From the NCBI RefSeq assembly GCF_009811415.1, contig NZ_BLIG01000051.1, forward strand, positions 1 to 64,000: DNA of 64,000 nucleotides, given 5' to 3'. The number at the start of each line of letters is the position of its first letter. The first letter of the stretch is position 1. Made by a program: the position numbers and the translations under genes. This DNA is from Alteromonas sp. KUL106. Lineage in GTDB: Bacteria; Pseudomonadota; Gammaproteobacteria; Enterobacterales; Alteromonadaceae. This document shows positions 26,663 to 35,709 of this stretch, one piece after another. The notes under the pieces are model-generated. The model was not told the origin of the DNA. It did no database searches and was given only the letters and a program-made list of their open reading frames with translations.

Positions 26663-28969
26663 CTAGAACGATTCCCACTCATCGCTGCAGGGCACTCTCG
26701 GTGCAAGCTTTTTGCCGCTGCTGAGCATGGTTACTGGCGCTTTTCTGCTCTCTTTATTCACTGTAAGCGCCTTTGTTGGCTGCATTTCAACCGATTCGGA
26801 TCTTTCATTAATATTGAACATAGAAACCCGTTCAGATAAGTTTCCTGCCTGTTGCTGTAAGCTTTCAGCTGCTGCCGCTGCCTCTTCCACTAACGCGGCA
26901 TTTTGCTGGGTCATTTCATCCATCTGAACTACCGCTTTGCTCACTTCTTCTATGCCACAGGCCTGTTCAGCACTTGCTGCAGCAATTTCAGACATAATGT
27001 CGTTCACCCGCTTGATGGATATCACAACCTCTTCCATCGTATCGCCAGACTGATTGACGAGCTTATTACCGCCGTCAATTTTATTTACCGAATCTGAAAT
27101 AAGCTGTTTTATTTCTTTCGCGGCTTCAGCAGAACGTTGCGCCAAACTGCGTACCTCAGAGGCCACTACAGCAAATCCGCGCCCTTGCTCTCCTGCTCTG
27201 GCGGCCTCTACGGCGGCATTTAATGCAAGAATATTAGTTTGGAACGCAATGCCGTCTATAACCCCGATAATGTCTGAAATCTCTTGCGCAGATTCATTGA
27301 TTGAAGACATGGTATCGACAACTTGGCGAATTAACTCACCCCCTCGACTCGCAACTTCACAGCTTTGTGATGCTAAGCTATTCGCTTGTTCAGCATTTTC
27401 TGCATTGAGTTTCACTGTTCCTGTCAACTCTTCCATGCTGGATGCGGTTTCTTCTAAACTGGATGCTTGCTGTTCGGTACGACTCGATAAATCAGCGTTG
27501 CCGGTAGCGATTTCAGACGCCGCCGTGTTGATGGTTTCTACAGCCTGATAAATTGAACCGATAGTGCCTGACATTTCGTTAACGAATTGATTAATCGCAT
27601 CGCCTAACACCTGGAACTCACCTTCAAATTGCTCATCAAGTACTGCGGTTAAATCGCCCTGCGATAAACGCGTCATCACGTCGCTTATTGACCCGATAAT
27701 ACGGCGCATATCGTCAATGAAACGATTGATAGATGAGCCCAGCTCCTTAAACTCTCCATCAAATTCATGATCTATTCGGCAATCGAGATTTCCCTGAACT
27801 AACTCGTTCATGGCGTGTTTAATATCCTTAATCGCCTGCTTAGTACCCGTAATATCAATGGCATACTTCACTACACGATAGGGCCTACCATTTTGATCTA
27901 GGATGGGATTATAAGATGCTTGGATCCAAACCTCTTTACCGCCCTTACCAACACGCTTGAACTCATCAGAAAACTGCGATCCTTTACGAAGCTGTTCCCA
28001 GAACTGCGAGTATTCAACGCTCCGTTTATACTCTTCTTCTACAAAAATACTGTGATGCTTACCCACTATTTCATCGAGGCTATAACCTACGGTATTCGTA
28101 AAGTTTTCATTAGCGTTTAAGATTTTTCCATCCAGATCAAATTCGATAACCGCCTGCGCTTTATTTATCGCGTCAATTTGTCCCTCGAAGTAGGCATTTT
28201 TCAGTTTTGTTGCCGTAATATCGGTTGCAAATTTAACAACGCGAATGACTTTGCCTTCACCGTCAAATACAGGGTTATACGTTGCTTGAATCCACACTTC
28301 TTTACCCATCTTATCGAAGCGGCAAAACTCTCCGCTTTGACCTTTACCCGCTTTAAGGTCACGCCAGAACTGGCCATAGTCCTCTGAGCGCACGTAGTTA
28401 GGGTCGCAAAACATTTTATGATGGTTACCAACTATTTCATTGAGGCTGTACCCAAGGGCGTTAAGAAAATTCTCGTTAGCGTGCTGAATCACGCCTTCCG
28501 GATTGAATTCGATGACCGCTTGCGCATTATTCAGCGCCTCTAACATCGTGCTCTTTATGAGAAGTTCAGACTGATCCACCCACTCAACCATAGTGCCAAT
28601 ATTTTCGCGGTTTTGGTTGAAAAATGGGGTCAGTGTTAGTTTAAAGTTCAGGTCGCCGATGCTAATCGTTGAAGTCATGGTCGACTTAAGTTCGGCGAGA
28701 ATATTACGCTGATGGGATGGGCTTCGATGGAACTGGTCGATATTTTGCCCTTCTAGGTTATCTGCCGAGAAACTTGGCAACACCGCTTGAAGTTTCTTTT
28801 CGTTTTCTTTTAATAATGTTTTAACAGATTGGTTTGCGTAAATAATGTTTCTATCGGCATCCGCCATCATGATACAGCAGGTTGTAGCATCTAACGCCTG
28901 CTTGTTGCGTAACGCTTGCTCGACATCCGTTGCCTTCGTAAACTCTTCTAGCCACGTCATAATGCCCAT
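26663..28969 (-). CDS. Soluble chemoreceptor with two PAS repeats and two HAMP segments (cassette A, receptor 2)
   Basis: 768 residues, no membrane helix. A divergent N-terminal PAS (about 22-130, MMADADRNIIYANQ) is followed by two BdlA-type PAS domains (about 144-254 and 266-377, same 122-residue period as receptor 1). Two consecutive HAMP-like units follow (about 378-428 and 429-480; HEFDGEFKELG and EQFEGEFQVLG are the aligned segments), then the signalling hairpin. The protein ends in DEWESF, so it also bears the CheR tether. Poly-HAMP plus PAS recalls Pseudomonas Aer2. This gene has no counterpart in cassette B. It begins 3 bp after the cheW stop and ends at an intrinsic terminator. Confidence 0.93.
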   Translation of the reverse strand: MGIMTWLEEFTKATDVEQALRNKQALDATTCCIMMADADRNIIYANQSVKTLLKENEKKLQAVLPSFSADNLEGQNIDQFHRSPSHQRNILAELKSTMTSTISIGDLNFKLTLTPFFNQNRENIGTMVEWVDQSELLIKSTMLEALNNAQAVIEFNPEGVIQHANENFLNALGYSLNEIVGNHHKMFCDPNYVRSEDYGQFWRDLKAGKGQSGEFCRFDKMGKEVWIQATYNPVFDGEGKVIRVVKFATDITATKLKNAYFEGQIDAINKAQAVIEFDLDGKILNANENFTNTVGYSLDEIVGKHHSIFVEEEYKRSVEYSQFWEQLRKGSQFSDEFKRVGKGGKEVWIQASYNPILDQNGRPYRVVKYAIDITGTKQAIKDIKHAMNELVQGNLDCRIDHEFDGEFKELGSSINRFIDDMRRIIGSISDVMTRLSQGDLTAVLDEQFEGEFQVLGDAINQFVNEMSGTIGSIYQAVETINTAASEIATGNADLSSRTEQQASSLEETASSMEELTGTVKLNAENAEQANSLASQSCEVASRGGELIRQVVDTMSSINESAQEISDIIGVIDGIAFQTNILALNAAVEAARAGEQGRGFAVVASEVRSLAQRSAEAAKEIKQLISDSVNKIDGGNKLVNQSGDTMEEVVISIKRVNDIMSEIAAASAEQACGIEEVSKAVVQMDEMTQQNAALVEEAAAAAESLQQQAGNLSERVSMFNINERSESVEMQPTKALTVNKESRKAPVTMLSSGKKLAPRVPCSDEWESF

Positions 28970-28972
28970 TTT

Positions 28973-29476
28973 TTAGACCTCTACCGTTTGTGTTTTCGTG
29001 TCAACTAAACCCAATTCATTGCTCGTAATCAGGCTTTCAATATTTACTAAAATAACCATGTGTTCATCGACGTCAGCCAGACCGTGTAAGTATTTACTGT
29101 CAAATGCAACACCAAACTCGGGGGGTGGCAGCATGTCTTCTTCTGAAAGACGAATAACGTCAGAAACACCGTCAACCACAATGCCAACAATGCGGTCATG
29201 CACGTTGAGCATGATGACTATGGTGAAGTCGTTATATGTTGCCTCTCCCACTTTGAATTTAATGCGCAAATCCACTATAGGAACGATATCTCCACGAAGG
29301 TTTATAACCCCTTTAATAAAGCTCGGCGCGTTGGCAATTTTGGTCACTTGCTCATAACCACGAATCTCTTTTACCGTCGTAATATCAAGTGCATAGTGCT
29401 CCTCACCCAAGACAAAGCTTAAAAACTCATTCTCTCTTGATGCACTAACAGCTTGTTGTAAGGCTGCTTCGCTCAT
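28973..29476 (-). CDS. cheW: CheW coupling protein (cassette A)
   Basis: 167 residues, one CheW (SH3-like) domain; conserved core LSFVLGEEHYALDITTVKE, INLRGDIVPIVDLR and GIVVDGVSDVI. Links receptors to the CheA P5 domain in the cytoplasmic array. Overlaps the cheA stop by 4 bp (ATGA). Very close to the cassette B CheW through most of its length, differing mainly in the first 15 and last 15 residues. Confidence 0.96.
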   Translation of the reverse strand: MSEAALQQAVSASRENEFLSFVLGEEHYALDITTVKEIRGYEQVTKIANAPSFIKGVINLRGDIVPIVDLRIKFKVGEATYNDFTIVIMLNVHDRIVGIVVDGVSDVIRLSEEDMLPPPEFGVAFDSKYLHGLADVDEHMVILVNIESLITSNELGLVDTKTQTVEV

Positions 29477-31395
29477 AGTGAAACCTCTTCATTAGGAATA
29501 TTGATACAGTTTGCCGCCACTGAATCTGCGTCTAAAATCATTGCGACCTTGCCATCACCCATAATGGTGGCGCCTGCTATCCCTGCTACTTTCTTGTAAT
29601 GCTGCTCCAAACTCTTTATGACTACCTGCTGCTGACCAACTAACGAGTCAACTAAAACGCCATACCGCTTTTTGCTGCTTTCGAGTAACACCACAATACC
29701 TTTTGTTGGTTCGGTAACCCCATCGTCAACTTGCATAAGCTGGGTAAGGGAAACGAGTGGCCAATACTGGTCTCTTATCCATAGCACCTTGTCGTTACCC
29801 AGTGTTTTGACTTGAGACTTGGTGGGCTGAAAAGATTCGATAACATTGAGAAGGGGAATAACGAAGATTTGTTCACCGACTGAAACACACATGCCGTCAA
29901 CGATAGCAAGGGTAAGGGGGAGGTGAATATAAAAGGCTGAACCTTCGCCTTGTGATGATTCGATCTCAATTCGACCACCAATAGATTCAATATTACGGCG
30001 GACCACATCCATGCCTACTCCGCGACCAGACACATCAGTCACTTCTGCGGCTGTTGAAAAACCGGCCTGGAAAATGAGTTGCCATATCTCGCTGTCTGGC
30101 ATATCCGGAGAAACCGGAAGGCCGTTTTGCATTGCTTTTTCTAAAATACGTTCTTTGTTTAAGCCTGCACCATCATCAATAATACCGATAATGATGCTGC
30201 TGCCTTTTTGCTCTGCACTTAAGATAACCGTACCGTTTTCAGACTTACCGCTTTCGAGGCGCTTCTGGGGACTTTCTACTCCGTGATCGATACTATTTCT
30301 CACTAGATGCGTTAGAGGGTCGACAAGCTTTTCAATTAAGCTTTTATCGATCTCGGTATTTCCCCCCTGGATCACAAGATCCACCTTTTTGCCTAGCTTA
30401 GAAGACAGGTCTCTTACAACCCGTGGGAACCGATTGAATGTCATATTCACTGGCAACATGCGCATTGACATAACTGATTCTTGTATCTCACGGGTATTGC
30501 GTTGTAATTCATCAATCGCTAGCTGTAAACGCTCCCCAATTTGACCTTCCACTTCTTGACCCACATTCGATAACATGGACTGGGTTATCACTAATTCGCC
30601 GACTAAGTTAACCATGGCGTCAATTTTATTTGTGTCTACCCGAATAGAAGAGGCTTCTTTCGATGTTGCTTTTGGTTGCGGTTTTACGGGCTTTACAATG
30701 GGCTGTTTGGGTACCGACGGGGCAGCCTGTGAAGCCTCTGGTTTAACGGGTAACGTCTCGGGTGCGTAAAACCCAAATCCTTCATCGTCTGAAGCACTTG
30801 CTGCCTGAGGGGTACTTTCGGTGGGGCCATCTTCATCATCGAACAAGCCAAAACCTTCGATGTCTTGTGGTTTTGCTTCACTAGCCGACGTTTGCGTTTC
30901 TTCGTCTTCGTCATCGAAGAAACCAAAGCCTTCAATGTCATCGCTCGCAGCAGAGGCGCTCTGTTGAAGTGAGGACTCGTTCACGTCATCATCACTCTGC
31001 CCTGAGGCTTTAGCCAATGTCTCCTCGAGCACTGCTATACTTGCATCGATTTGCTCTTGAGGCACCTCAGTTTGTTCTTTGTAAGCGGTCAGTGTGTCTT
31101 TTAATACGTCCAATGTTTGAAGGAATACGTCTACAATCGCTGACGTAACTTGAATCTCTTGATTACGTGCTTTATCAAGCAAATTCTCCATGACATGCGT
31201 GAGATTCATCAGCGCATCAAACCCAAAAATGCCACTGCCACCTTTGATGGAATGCGCTGCTCTGAATATGCTGTTTAGCTCTTCAGGGTCGGGCGCGTCT
31301 ACATCCAGAGTCATGAGCAATTGCTCCATGTTCTGAAGATGCTCATCGCTCTCGTCAAAAAATACGCCGTGGAACTGGTTTACATCGATGGTCAT
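29473..31395 (-). CDS. cheA: CheA histidine kinase (cassette A) with acidic GFGFF repeats
   Basis: 640 residues. Hpt (P1) domain with phospho-acceptor H48 (RAAHSIKGGSG); no recognisable P2 domain; dimerisation P3 from about 250; HATPase P4 with HLVRNSIDHG (N box), IIDDGAG and GRGVGMDVV (G boxes); C-terminal CheW-like P5. In the linker three copies of an acidic aromatic motif occur at exactly 25-residue spacing: GFGFFDDED (156), GFGLFDDED (181) and GFGFY (206). These occupy the place where P2 would dock CheY and CheB. Phosphorylates CheY and CheB. Confidence 0.96.
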   Translation of the reverse strand: MTIDVNQFHGVFFDESDEHLQNMEQLLMTLDVDAPDPEELNSIFRAAHSIKGGSGIFGFDALMNLTHVMENLLDKARNQEIQVTSAIVDVFLQTLDVLKDTLTAYKEQTEVPQEQIDASIAVLEETLAKASGQSDDDVNESSLQQSASAASDDIEGFGFFDDEDEETQTSASEAKPQDIEGFGLFDDEDGPTESTPQAASASDDEGFGFYAPETLPVKPEASQAAPSVPKQPIVKPVKPQPKATSKEASSIRVDTNKIDAMVNLVGELVITQSMLSNVGQEVEGQIGERLQLAIDELQRNTREIQESVMSMRMLPVNMTFNRFPRVVRDLSSKLGKKVDLVIQGGNTEIDKSLIEKLVDPLTHLVRNSIDHGVESPQKRLESGKSENGTVILSAEQKGSSIIIGIIDDGAGLNKERILEKAMQNGLPVSPDMPDSEIWQLIFQAGFSTAAEVTDVSGRGVGMDVVRRNIESIGGRIEIESSQGEGSAFYIHLPLTLAIVDGMCVSVGEQIFVIPLLNVIESFQPTKSQVKTLGNDKVLWIRDQYWPLVSLTQLMQVDDGVTEPTKGIVVLLESSKKRYGVLVDSLVGQQQVVIKSLEQHYKKVAGIAGATIMGDGKVAMILDADSVAANCINIPNEEVSL

Positions 31396-31433
31396 AACTG
31401 ACTCCTCTTCACCCTAAACACGCCGAAGCTGGA

Positions 31434-31799
31434 TTACCCTAAAACGCGCTTCATCACATCAAGAAGCTTGTTTGGATCAAAAGGTTTAACCATCCAGCCT
31501 GTTGCGCCGGCCGCTTTCCCTTTCGCTTTCATGTCATCACCCGCTTCGGTGGTGAGCATCACGATGGGGGTGGACCTAAAATTTGCTAAGCCTCGAAGCG
31601 ACTTGATAAGGGTAAGGCCGTCCATTCGTGGCATATTTTGATCCGTAAGCACAAAGTCAAAGCGAGCCCCTTGGCATTTATCAAGAGCGTCTTGACCATC
31701 TTGTGCCGTTGTCACGTTATAGTTTGCCGACTTAAGCGTCATTTCCACCATTTGACGAATTGACACAGAGTCGTCCACAATCAAAATGCTTTTGCTCAT
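31434..31799 (-). CDS. cheY: CheY response regulator (cassette A)
   Basis: 121 residues, a single receiver domain with D9/D10, phosphorylation site D53 (LTDQNMPRMDG), the TTEAGDD switch region and the KPFDP lysine. Stand-alone output protein for CheA. Without adjacent cheZ or flagellar genes its target (flagellar switch or another system) cannot be decided. Confidence 0.96.
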   Translation of the reverse strand: MSKSILIVDDSVSIRQMVEMTLKSANYNVTTAQDGQDALDKCQGARFDFVLTDQNMPRMDGLTLIKSLRGLANFRSTPIVMLTTEAGDDMKAKGKAAGATGWMVKPFDPNKLLDVMKRVLG

Positions 31800-31859
31800 A
31801 ATTCAATCACCTTTATGAATATTTAAATAAATCCCACTTGCATAGTAGATATCAGTAAT

Positions 31860-33059
31860 TTAAAAAAGCTCTACTTCGCCAGCATCCATCGATGTCGCAG
31901 AAACAGGGTTATGGTCTGCCTGACCTTTATCTTTGAGCGATAGCTGATAGTTAGCCAAATTCTCTTTCACTTGCTGCGCGGTTACCTTGTTAAGGTCTTT
32001 CAATTGGGCCACAACGAAATCAATAATTTCCCGTGTATAAGTCAGGTTTTGCCCATTGATATCGCCAAATTGCATCCCTCTAATTGCAGAGTTGGTCGAA
32101 TCAGATAACTGTTGACGAATGCCTTCTAGCTCACTTGCTCCCCGAATGTCCGCTTCAGCTTTTCGAATGATGCCTTTGAGTTGCTGGCTAATGGCTTCTT
32201 TAGCATTGACCACATGTGATATATCCTGCGAAGCCACTACCTCGGCAGTTTCAGTAAGTTTGTTGATAAGCGATCTGATGTTTTCAATTTGCGTTTTGAT
32301 TACGTCACTGAATTGTGTTGAACGCGTTGACAGTGCGCGAACCTCGTCAGCAACAACAGCAAAACCACGACCAGCCTCTCCGGCTCGGGCAGCTTCTATA
32401 GCGGCATTAAGGGCAAGTAGATTCGTTTGTGATGAAATATCGTCAATGCCACTTAACGCCTCGATAACGGTCGGCATTGCTTGTTGAATGGTTTGTACTT
32501 GAGACTCAAGCGCGCGTGTCGATTCAGTCATTTCTGTCGTTGACGCAATAAATTGCGTCAACGTGGTGTCAGTTTCCGAGGCAAAAGTGCGCATCTTGTC
32601 AGCGTAAGCGCTGTCACCGTTATCTTCGTCTTTAAGCAAGTTGTTAATGCTTACTTCCTGCTGCCCTAGCAGTGACTGAAGAGAAATAAAGGCGTTACTC
32701 AGCGTTTCCACCGCATCGGTTTGCGTAGAAAAAATGTCAGCGATATTGGACGAAGTAACCGACAGAATGTCATTCGCATCTGAGATGGTCTCAACGATTA
32801 ACGTGATTTCATCACTCGTTTGGACTTGCGCGTCTGGCGCTGCTAAACGAACGCTATTGTCAGCGTTAAGTGCTTCTGACATTTTCGATAAAAAGAAAAG
32901 AAGTATAAGAACGCAGGCAGAACTAATAGCAAGCGCAAGATGCTCAAAAGCAGTGAAAAATAGCGCCCAGCTTATCGCCATCATGAGAAAAGCAACCACG
33001 AAAGAATTGCTTTTGCTGGAAAAGAAATTATCTAAATAATTTGCAGCTATAGCGACCAC
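31860..33059 (-). CDS. Short membrane chemoreceptor (cassette A)
   Basis: 399 residues from the GTG at 33059, chosen because AGAGG lies seven bases upstream and the resulting length matches its paralogue in cassette B (394 residues); an upstream TTG at 33137 is a weaker alternative. Two closely spaced hydrophobic stretches near the N-terminus (SFVVAFLMMAISWALFF and ALAISSACVLILLFFL) anchor it with almost no periplasmic part. The rest is a methyl-accepting signalling domain (QTNLLALNAAIEAARAGEAG, then GRGFAVVADEVRALSTRST). It ends NPVSATSMDAGEVELF and lacks the WESF tether. First gene of cassette A. Confidence 0.88.
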   Translation of the reverse strand: MVAIAANYLDNFFSSKSNSFVVAFLMMAISWALFFTAFEHLALAISSACVLILLFFLSKMSEALNADNSVRLAAPDAQVQTSDEITLIVETISDANDILSVTSSNIADIFSTQTDAVETLSNAFISLQSLLGQQEVSINNLLKDEDNGDSAYADKMRTFASETDTTLTQFIASTTEMTESTRALESQVQTIQQAMPTVIEALSGIDDISSQTNLLALNAAIEAARAGEAGRGFAVVADEVRALSTRSTQFSDVIKTQIENIRSLINKLTETAEVVASQDISHVVNAKEAISQQLKGIIRKAEADIRGASELEGIRQQLSDSTNSAIRGMQFGDINGQNLTYTREIIDFVVAQLKDLNKVTAQQVKENLANYQLSLKDKGQADHNPVSATSMDAGEVELF

Positions 33060-33139
33060 AAGCACACCTCTGTTGTTTTTACCGCGCAGGCGGATGAACA
33101 AAATACGATCAAAGTATGGTTCACTTTCCAGTTCCAACC

Positions 33140-33166
33140 ATTATACTTTTGATTACTTTTGTTCAA
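33140..33166 (-). promoter_or_regulatory. Candidate sigma-70 promoter of cassette A
   Basis: Minus strand TTGAAC (33161-33166), 15-bp spacer, TATAAT (33140-33145). The -10 is perfect and the spacer short. It lies in the gap between the last gene of cassette B and the start of cassette A, about 80 bp before the proposed GTG start. Confidence 0.45.
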
Positions 33167-33210
33167 TTAACACTTTGGTGACATTTGCGACACTAAAACA
33201 TGTTCTGATA

Positions 33211-34257
33211 TTACAGACGGGAGCCTGCGCCTAATGCTTCAAGCGTATCCAAAATTGCATCTGAAATATCTTCTAATGGCTTGATAAAACTTGCGGCTTT
33301 CATTTCTACAGCCACCTTCGGCATGCCGTATACAACACAGGTTTTTTCGTCTTGGCAGAACGTGACAGAGCCTTTGGTGTGCATATTTTTTAAACCTTTT
33401 GCCCCATCGCGCCCCATTCCTGTTAGGAGTACGCCAACCGCATTGGCGCCAGCATGTTCCGCCAGTGAGTCAAACATGACATCAACAGACGGCTTATGGC
33501 CTGATACCTTGGGGCCGTCATCAAGGGTTAAGCGATAGTCTGCGCCGCTTCGCTCGACTTTTAAGTGTTTATTACCTGGGGCTAAATAGGCAAACCCGGG
33601 CAATAGACGCTCACCACCTTGCGCCTCTCTTACCGTTATTTCACATAGGCTATCAAGCCGTTTGGCGTAGGTGGTGGTAAAGCCCGGTGGCATGTGTTGG
33701 GAAATAACGGTAGCTGGCGCATTGCGTGGAAAATGCATTATCACGTCTTTTATCGCTTCAGTTCCCCCGGTAGACGCTCCAATACCAATTAATTTTTCGG
33801 TGCCGGTATAACGCATGGAAGCATGCTTAGTGCAACGGGCTTGAGTTGGGTGAGCTAGCTTTGAGTGAGCGGCAGCTTTTATCTTTTCAACAATAACCGA
33901 AGCGTATTCAGCCATACTTTGCGCTACGCCCAACTTTGGCTTTGCCATAAAATCGACAGCACCCAATTCGAGTGCGCGCAATGTTGCATCGGCACCTCGT
34001 TCAGTCAGCGTAGAAATCATCACCACTGGGGTGGGCATGGCTTTCATCATTACTTCCAGAAAACGAAGCCCATCTACCTTTGGCATTTCGATGTCCAGTG
34101 TAATAACGTCTGGCCTAAACTCTTGAACCATACGTTTCGCGGCATAAGCATCAGGTGCAGCACCCACGAGTGTTAAATCAGGATCACGCGTTACTATTTC
34201 TGAAAGAAGCTGTCGGATTAACGCAGAGTCATCAACGACGAGGACTTTTAAAGGCAT
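33211..34257 (-). CDS. cheB: CheB, receptor methylesterase (cassette B)
   Basis: 348 residues when begun at the ATG at 34257 (MPLKVLVVDD), the same length as the cassette A copy; an earlier in-frame ATG at 34347 would add 30 residues lying within cheD. Receiver with D55 and the KPK lysine, methylesterase with GASTGG serine, SQHMP histidine and GMGRDG aspartate. The start lies 26 bp inside the end of cheD, so the two are translationally linked. Last gene of cassette B. Confidence 0.96.
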   Translation of the reverse strand: MPLKVLVVDDSALIRQLLSEIVTRDPDLTLVGAAPDAYAAKRMVQEFRPDVITLDIEMPKVDGLRFLEVMMKAMPTPVVMISTLTERGADATLRALELGAVDFMAKPKLGVAQSMAEYASVIVEKIKAAAHSKLAHPTQARCTKHASMRYTGTEKLIGIGASTGGTEAIKDVIMHFPRNAPATVISQHMPPGFTTTYAKRLDSLCEITVREAQGGERLLPGFAYLAPGNKHLKVERSGADYRLTLDDGPKVSGHKPSVDVMFDSLAEHAGANAVGVLLTGMGRDGAKGLKNMHTKGSVTFCQDEKTCVVYGMPKVAVEMKAASFIKPLEDISDAILDTLEALGAGSRL

Positions 34258-34861
34258 CTGAAGGTTCCGAAAATGAAATAACACCCGATTTAGCTTGTTC
34301 AGAGAGAAGAACCCGATGTGTAGATTCACGCTCGTAAAGCGTAGCATTGTTTAACTCGTGAATTCGCTTCATATACACATTGCCGTCGGCTGGAAAGTAA
34401 TAAATTTTACGTGCATAGGTAGACATTAAATCGCTACTAATAAGCGGTATATTCGCGTTATCCAAATATTCCAAAACGAATTCAGCGTTTACTCGCCCAA
34501 TGTCTTGCTGCACAAATCCGGGCAGCACCTTTCCCCCTCCGAACGCTTTTGCTACCAGTTTGTTGCGGCGTGCGCCCAGATGAACAAGCTGATCGATTAA
34601 CATGTTCATAGCATGTACACCGTACTTTGTGGCCAAGCAATCGTCGAGATTGGTGGTGAAGTTGAGGTCAGGCAACATGAAGTGGTTCATACCGCCAATT
34701 TTCTTTTCTTGATCGAAAATACATGCTGCCACGCAAGAGCCAAGGATAGTCACTAAAGCCTTGTCTGAGGCCGTCGCATAATACTGCCCGGGGAGAAGTT
34801 TTACGGCTTCTTTTTGAAGGCGATTGTCGAAATATCGAATGGGATTCTCGTCCTGACTCAT
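34232..34861 (-). CDS. cheD: CheD, receptor deamidase (cassette B)
   Basis: 209 residues. Catalytic C43 (LGSCVAACIFD) and H60 (GGMNHFMLP). Shares the extended ends of the cassette A protein; only the final 20 residues differ strongly. Its last 26 bp overlap the start of cheB. Confidence 0.94.
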   Translation of the reverse strand: MSQDENPIRYFDNRLQKEAVKLLPGQYYATASDKALVTILGSCVAACIFDQEKKIGGMNHFMLPDLNFTTNLDDCLATKYGVHAMNMLIDQLVHLGARRNKLVAKAFGGGKVLPGFVQQDIGRVNAEFVLEYLDNANIPLISSDLMSTYARKIYYFPADGNVYMKRIHELNNATLYERESTHRVLLSEQAKSGVISFSEPSDAFKSPRR

Positions 34862-34875
34862 ACAGCAAATTCCTA

Positions 34876-35706
34876 TTATACGACCGGTCGATAGATGGTT
34901 TTTCCCATAGGCACGACCAGCTCAGGATACATCGTGAAGTTTTCAGAATGCCCGGCAACATAAATACCGTCACAGCTCATCAATTTCACCATGCGCGCTA
35001 AAATCTTGCGCTGCGTGGGCCGGTCAAAGTAAATCATGACATTGCGGCAAAAAATCACATCTACTGGTGCTTTTACACACCAGTCTGGCGACATCAAATT
35101 AAGTGGCTCGAACTGCACCATTTTTTTTAGTTCATCCACCACCCTTACCCTGCCGGCTTGTGCACCTTTTCCCCTGTAGAAAAATTGTGCTTTGTCGTCA
35201 TAAGGCAAATGATTGATACTGTTTTGAGCGTATACGCCCTCACGAGCCTTTTGTAATACTTTACTGTCGATATCGGTGGCAAGTATATGAATGTTAGGGG
35301 TAAAGGTGCCAAACACCGACGCTACGGTCATTGCAATACTGTAAGGCTCTTCACCCGTGCTGCTAGCAGCGCACCAAATACGCTTTGTTTGGGGCCGTTT
35401 TCTCAGGTAGTTAGCCAGCGCATCAAAATGATGAGGCTCTCTGAAGAACGCCGTGAGATTCGTAGTGAGCGCATTAATGAAGTGTTCCATTTCATCTTTA
35501 CAGCTATCTACGTAGGCCAGGTACTCTTTAAAGCTGTTTATCTCGAGTGTGCGAAGCCGCCTTGCAAGACGGCTGTATACCAATGCATCTTTAGAGTCCG
35601 CCAAGTTAATTCCGGCTTGTTTAAATAGCAGGCTTTTAACCCGTTCAAAGTCTCTTCGGCTATATGGAAACTCCCGTTGAGCGTCAGTACTTTGTATCGC
35701 GGTCAT
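34876..35706 (-). CDS. cheR: CheR, receptor methyltransferase (cassette B)
   Basis: 276 residues. Same domain order as the cassette A CheR: N-terminal MVYSRLARR-like helix (here LVYSRLARRLRTL), TAFFREPHHF, CAASSTGEEPYS and IFCRNVMIYFDRPTQ. It starts 3 bp after the stop of a receptor ending in DWEAF, whereas cassette A receptors end in EWESF. The differing tethers raise the question whether each CheR serves only its own receptors. Confidence 0.95.
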   Translation of the reverse strand: MTAIQSTDAQREFPYSRRDFERVKSLLFKQAGINLADSKDALVYSRLARRLRTLEINSFKEYLAYVDSCKDEMEHFINALTTNLTAFFREPHHFDALANYLRKRPQTKRIWCAASSTGEEPYSIAMTVASVFGTFTPNIHILATDIDSKVLQKAREGVYAQNSINHLPYDDKAQFFYRGKGAQAGRVRVVDELKKMVQFEPLNLMSPDWCVKAPVDVIFCRNVMIYFDRPTQRKILARMVKLMSCDGIYVAGHSENFTMYPELVVPMGKTIYRPVV

Positions 35707-35709
35707 ACA

